Below, in pieces: positions 59,760 through 64,000 of a stretch of DNA of 64,000 nucleotides. The notes under the pieces are model-generated. The model saw only the letters and a list, made by a program, of their open reading frames with translations, was not told the origin of the DNA and made no database searches. Source of the DNA: Saxidomus purpurata (taxonomy: Eukaryota; Mollusca; Bivalvia; Venerida; Veneridae). The position numbers and the translations under genes were made by a program. Where the stretch lies: contig JAFMSR010000016.1 of NCBI GenBank assembly GCA_022818135.1, forward strand, positions 7,298,127-7,362,126. Reading direction: 5' to 3'. How positions within the stretch are numbered: position 1 is the first letter of the stretch; every line of letters begins with the position of its first letter.

Positions 59760-62700
59760 GTTGCGGATGTCACCTCTGTGCCACCGTAGATGTTGCCTAA
59801 TGGATAACTTTTACATGGTAACACAATTTCAAAACTATTATATTTGGAGTCATTTAGTCTCAATAATAATTATATTTACATATGTAGATAGATAGATTTA
59901 TCTGATGTCTCCATGTGATATAAATCAATGTACAACAAATTGGCTACAATTCAAAATTTTCAAGGTTTTAGTCAAGCATGTTAAGTGTTAAACATTCTGC
60001 TTTTCATTATTCAGTTATTACCCTAAAAGTGAAACTACCATTTTGAAAATTAATTCTGTTATCATTTATTGTCATTTAGAAAACCTTATTAGTGTGTGAC
60101 TTCCTTTATTATTGAAATGGAGAAAGGGCTTTTAACATGTTTAACTACAGGTAAGGAGAAAACTTTCATGAAGATATAGACCAAGATACGGATTTTATTT
60201 ACTTTGATCACGATTAAGGAAGAAAATATAATTTGTTTATGTAGTTATAGTTATCCTGTCCGAATAATGTACTGCAGCCACTGTAACATACATGTACATG
60301 ATGATGAAGGTGTCCAGAAATAAGCGGTAATATATTATGCCCCGCATGGATGATTGCTCGGTCAGTCTGTTGATAGACCAAACCTTGTTATCAATGACTA
60401 GAGAACGATTTGACCTTAGGTTTATCAAACTTATAATAGGTTGGTTAATCACGATAATTAGATGGCCCCTATTAACAGCGATTAACCTTGGGTCACCAGA
60501 TCAAAGGTCAAAGTTACAGTGATCTTAAACAGAAAAAAATCTGTTTGATATCATAATGATTAATTTAAAAGTTGTAATTAAGATATTCTCTATAATCTGA
60601 TTAAGATTTTGGTTAAGATTTATTGTTGCTGATCACTTATAATAACAACAGAACCTGTATCAAACGAACCAAAATCCACATAACAGCTCATTCATATTGT
60701 ACAAATATATGAAATCATTAGCAAGTCGATCAGTCTTGATATGAGTGATCAGTTAATCTTATCTAGGATTTCCCTTTAAAAATACTTAGCAACTTAATGC
60801 TTATAGTGTAGAAAAATGGTATGTGTAATTTCCTGTGGCAAATTAATATTACAAAATGAATTTCATAAAATGAAGTGGTAAAGAAAATTAGGATGACAGA
60901 GTGATAATTAAAGAAGGCAATCAGATTTTCCTCTTTGTTTTATTCACAGTCTTTGCAGTACGCAGTATTTGATCATATGTACTTTATGTCATATAAAATT
61001 ATGTGGTGGCCATATCATTACTAAAACTCTCACTGGTTAATACTATCATAAGTTTGAGTCTCTGATTCAACAGGGCTTTGATCACCCGGGCCAGAGAAAA
61101 CTCACATGGATGCTTACTGGAAATTTAATACCTGCCCTATCACAGAACGGATGGTTAGGTAAACTGCTCACTTGTAAAATAATGACAATACTTCTGACAA
61201 GCAGGCAGTAAGCTCCAAAGAAAAAGGTCTTTGATTTAAAGGAACTTAGATATAAATCTTGTGAATTATTGACAGCTTGTAAGTGTCAGTCTGTATGGCC
61301 AATGAAAATAAATTGAAACAAATGGTTACCTATTTCAAAATAGGAAAATGTTATATAATTTAATCTTAGGATTTTTACCATATATTACTGTATGACTATT
61401 TAAATTAGCAGTGCCAAATATATACTAGTGTTTTGAATTAACAGTGTCATAAATTGGTGTAAATCACATAAGGCCAAAATAAACATGGTAAATTTTACCT
61501 TGACATAAAACATTTAATCAAGAGAAAATATGCTTACATAACTGAACTTGTATAAACTGTACCCTATGGTTAATATGGTATATTATCAATGTCAACCCTA
61601 CGGTTGCAAGAAAACTGTTAATTACGGCTTAATTTATACCAATCTCTTAAATTGTTTTAATGGTCCGCGGTGGCTTTTAACTGCAGTGATTTATAATGAT
61701 GGTGTTTAGATTTGGCGCAACAGGTGACCGCCAATATAGCCAAAATAAAACCACCGCTAAAAATAGTACTTGTATAGTATATCGAGACGGTTTTCTAGAA
61801 AGTTTTATCTTTGATAAACGAACTGCACTGTGCCTGCCACATAAACACATTAAGAGTTATGCAACAAGTAAGGCTCAAACCAAAAGCTAGACCTCCAACA
61901 ACATTTCAGGTTTTGGTAAATATGTTTTCAGCTGTGACATCCAGTTTTACCACAGGAGCCAGTCTGAACTCTGTGTTGAAATCGATAAAACATGTCATAA
62001 CATAGTCAAAATTTTAAAATGTTTAAGTTCTTCAAAATAGTTAAGAGGTTACGTGTTCAGGAAGACACTTCATAATGATCCTGGGTTTTTTTTAAACGCC
62101 AGTAGTAAATATTGTTGAATTGAATTGTAATCTGTTATTAATTCATATGAACAAAAACGTGATTAGCATTCACTGATGGTCTGATAAGTACTTTTATCAA
62201 TTACATTATTGATTATACATGTACTTACCATGCTTACAAGGTCAATTTTAACGCATTAATAAAATTGACATTTTCACTTAGTTACATATAGTTAAAACAC
62301 AATTTATGTTTATATAGTTAAACACAGTTGTTTGCTGGTTACTAAATGCTTTTTATTTTCACGTAAATTTAAAAGTCAAAGGGTATTGGGTAATAATTCC
62401 TAGATAATAGATGGCTAAAATTACGAATAATAGTGACTTTTAAATCTATTTCAAAGAATCGTGAATGATAGTGACAAAATTTATGGCCAAGGCTAGAATC
62501 ATGGTGAATGTTTAAGGTATCACAAAAGTTATAGACGATGGCAAATTAAAGTCATGAATAATTAATAGACTGGCTGTAGAAGGGCATGGCAAAAGTCATG
62601 AATAACTTACAGTGTTTAAGACCATGGCAGAATTAAGTCATGAATATTAGTGACTCTTAAAGACCAAGGCTCTAAATCATGAAAGTTGATGGGTTTTTAA

Positions 62701-63097
62701 GGCCATCATGGCTAAAATGAATATAAGTGACAGTTTTGAAATTTTTAATCTTTACCTGATGAAGAACAGTAGCATGTATATTTTTTAAAACCTGAGTCAT
62801 GTTAAAATATGCGATAAAATGGCTAAAGTACCAGTTATTCTCTGGCTCATCCATTACTTAAAAAAATTATATAGAGTACCAGTATCTCGGGCTCAATTAT
62901 GCACTGAAAATAAGGGCTTGGATGGATATCTTTTACTTTTTTTAAGAACGCTGCATAGTCGATAGTGTCCTGAAATGAATTTTACAGGCCTCCTAAGGCA
63001 CTGATATTAAACACTTAATTACTGTTTTGATTTGTATAAAGGGATGGTTTGTTTCATAGCAGTTTAATGTATGTGCTTATCTATTATTTAGTTTCAG
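59760..63097. other. DNA upstream of the PX exons, no exon confirmed
   Basis: Probably the first intron or promoter region of the PX gene. A possible small exon (ATG at about 60118, donor ACAG|GTAAGG at 60149) has the wrong phase to join 63098 directly. A block with AGGTCA-type half sites is at 60405-60525. Confidence 0.45.
62395..62735. repeat. Degenerate tandem repeat, about 45-50-bp unit
   Basis: Phrases such as GGCAAAATTAAGTCATGAATAA-like, AATAGTGAC and TTTAAGxCCATGG recur about seven times with drift. Confidence 0.6.
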
Positions 63098-63175
63098 ATG
63101 ATGAAATCAGATCCAGATATTTGTGTGTGTAACCCTGTCACAGAGAATTTCACCACATTTGAAATACTTATTCAG
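63098..63175 (+). CDS. PX-domain (sorting-nexin-like) gene, exon with first PX strands
   Basis: 78 bases between TTTAGTTTCAG and CAG|GTATGC, in frame at both ends. Encodes MMKSDPDICVCNPVTENF, then TTFEILIQ. V-x-N-P followed by T/Y-F/Y-E-I is how the first strands of PX domains run. The Met codons at the start could be the initiator or internal; an upstream exon is needed either way. Confidence 0.7.
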
Positions 63176-63547
63176 GTATGCAAGACCAAAGTATGATCTT
63201 TTGTTTACAGAAGAGGCTAAAAAATAAGTTCTTGCAGAGTCGTGATATGAAAAATAGTGCAGTTTTATGTAAATTAAAGATTAAAACGCAATGTTTCATG
63301 TAAATACAAGCATAGAATCAGCAGGCATAAGTCAGAGGTTGTAATGTTAATGAATGAAGACAAATGAAGTTTTGCAGGAATAATATAATTTCTTAGGAAT
63401 AGAATAATTTGTTGCATTCATTGCATATTGATTTTTTTTACTCATTACTTTAATTGATGTAATGTTTAGCATTATATTTTTTTGACAGTAGTTGAACTTT
63501 TATTGATTAACACTAACTCATGAAATACTCTAGCTGTGTGTACGTAT

Positions 63548-63745
63548 AACCGCACTGGTGCAGTGGTAGCGCCTTCGCCAGGATCAAAGGGTCCCAGGTT
63601 CGAACCTTACCATAGCCATGTCGGGTAGTGTTCTAAGGCAAGTTACAAGTAGTTGCACATTGCCTCTCTTTCTTGGATGTTGATTCCATCTGAAATGAGT
63701 TTCGAGAGGGCTTGTTTGGCAATCGAAAATAAATAGATTAAATTA
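63548..63745 (+). mobile_element. tRNA-derived SINE in the PX gene intron
   Basis: Box A GGTGCAGTGGTAGCGCC and box B CCCAGGTTCGAACCT, a short body and an A-rich end AAATAAATAGATTAAATTAA. It lies wholly between the two PX exons, in the same orientation. Confidence 0.75.
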
Positions 63746-63779
63746 AACCATCTGTGTATTCAGTTTCCATGTATTTCAG

Positions 63780-63880
63780 ACTAGTAACCCAGCCTTTAAC
63801 CTGAGAAAGTCCACTACAAGACGGCGGTACAATGACTTCTGCTGGTTAAGAAAGATACTTAAAAAACATCATCCACTATG
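63780..63880 (+). CDS. PX-domain (sorting-nexin-like) gene, exon with phosphoinositide-binding motif
   Basis: 101 bases between ATTTCAG and ATG|GTAAAG, frame 0 to phase 2. Encodes TSNPAFNLRKSTTRRRYNDF, then CWLRKILKKHHPL. RRRYxDFxWLRxxL is the signature of PX domains; the first arginine of R-R-Y and the aromatic residue contact phosphatidylinositol 3-phosphate in known structures. PX proteins act at endosomal membranes. The short spacing and sequence recall the SNX10/SNX11 group, but subfamily is not settled. The gene continues right of the window. Confidence 0.85.
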
Positions 63881-63907
63881 GTAAAGTATAAATTTTTGTA
63901 TGACCTG

Positions 63908-64000
63908 CATTAGTGATTGAGTGGTTGTTATCACTGAAAATCGTTAAAACCTCCAACTGATTGAGAATCATGGGTTTGAGTCCAACTACCAACTGGGCTT
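63908..64000 (+). mobile_element. tRNA-Ser-like SINE head, cut by the window edge
   Basis: GTGATTGAGTGGTTGTTATC (box A) and CATGGGTTTGAGTCC (box B) match the layout of the SINE at 10445-10668. Confidence 0.6.

Overview
This window looks like nuclear DNA of a lophotrochozoan animal, most likely a bivalve mollusc. The evidence is AT-rich sequence, small exons with GT-AG introns, a long secreted protein made of C-type lectin-like domains (CTLDs), a tandem family of odd rhodopsin-like receptors, and abundant tRNA-derived SINEs, MITE-like hairpins and minisatellites. The species is an inference. No prokaryotic gene organisation is present. One 500-base run of N (51644-52143) is an assembly gap.

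Region 1 (about 1-22,450, minus strand) is one multi-exon gene encoding a signal peptide and at least five CTLDs, like the macrophage mannose receptor family. I could assemble 18 coding exons by hand, from the signal-peptide exon at 22387-22441 down to 649-765, and the gene runs off the left edge. All junctions are in phase except exon 3 to exon 4. Only CTLD1 and CTLD4 keep the EPN sugar-binding motif among those readable to the end; the part of CTLD5 that would carry it is outside the window. Introns hold SINEs, MITEs, a 1.6-kb minisatellite seeded by a splice acceptor, and a poly-C block that looks like an assembly artefact.

Region 2 (about 22.5-51.6 kb) has three related receptor loci on the minus strand, with 3' ends at 28334, 38281 and 48480, spaced about 10 kb apart. 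Two are intact seven-helix receptors in a single coding exon. The third is a frameshifted pseudogene. All three share the same 3' splice site just before the coding exon. Between them lie a degraded LINE reverse transcriptase (35.5-37.3 kb) and several DNA elements with terminal inverted repeats, including three end-to-end elements at 43.3-45.75 kb.

Region 3 (52.1-64 kb, plus strand) has no recognisable gene until two exons near the right edge (63098-63175 and 63780-63880). These encode part of a PX domain, so a sorting-nexin-like gene enters here and continues past the window. The striking feature is 56930-59756: a nested palindrome, tandemly repeated about every 1.48 kb. It combines inverted arms containing tRNA-like sequences, a G-rich 40-bp repeat core, and arrays of an 18-bp perfect palindrome at a 21-bp period that leave both strands open as seven-residue repeats. 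It resembles a foldback-type element and is the best candidate for something undescribed.
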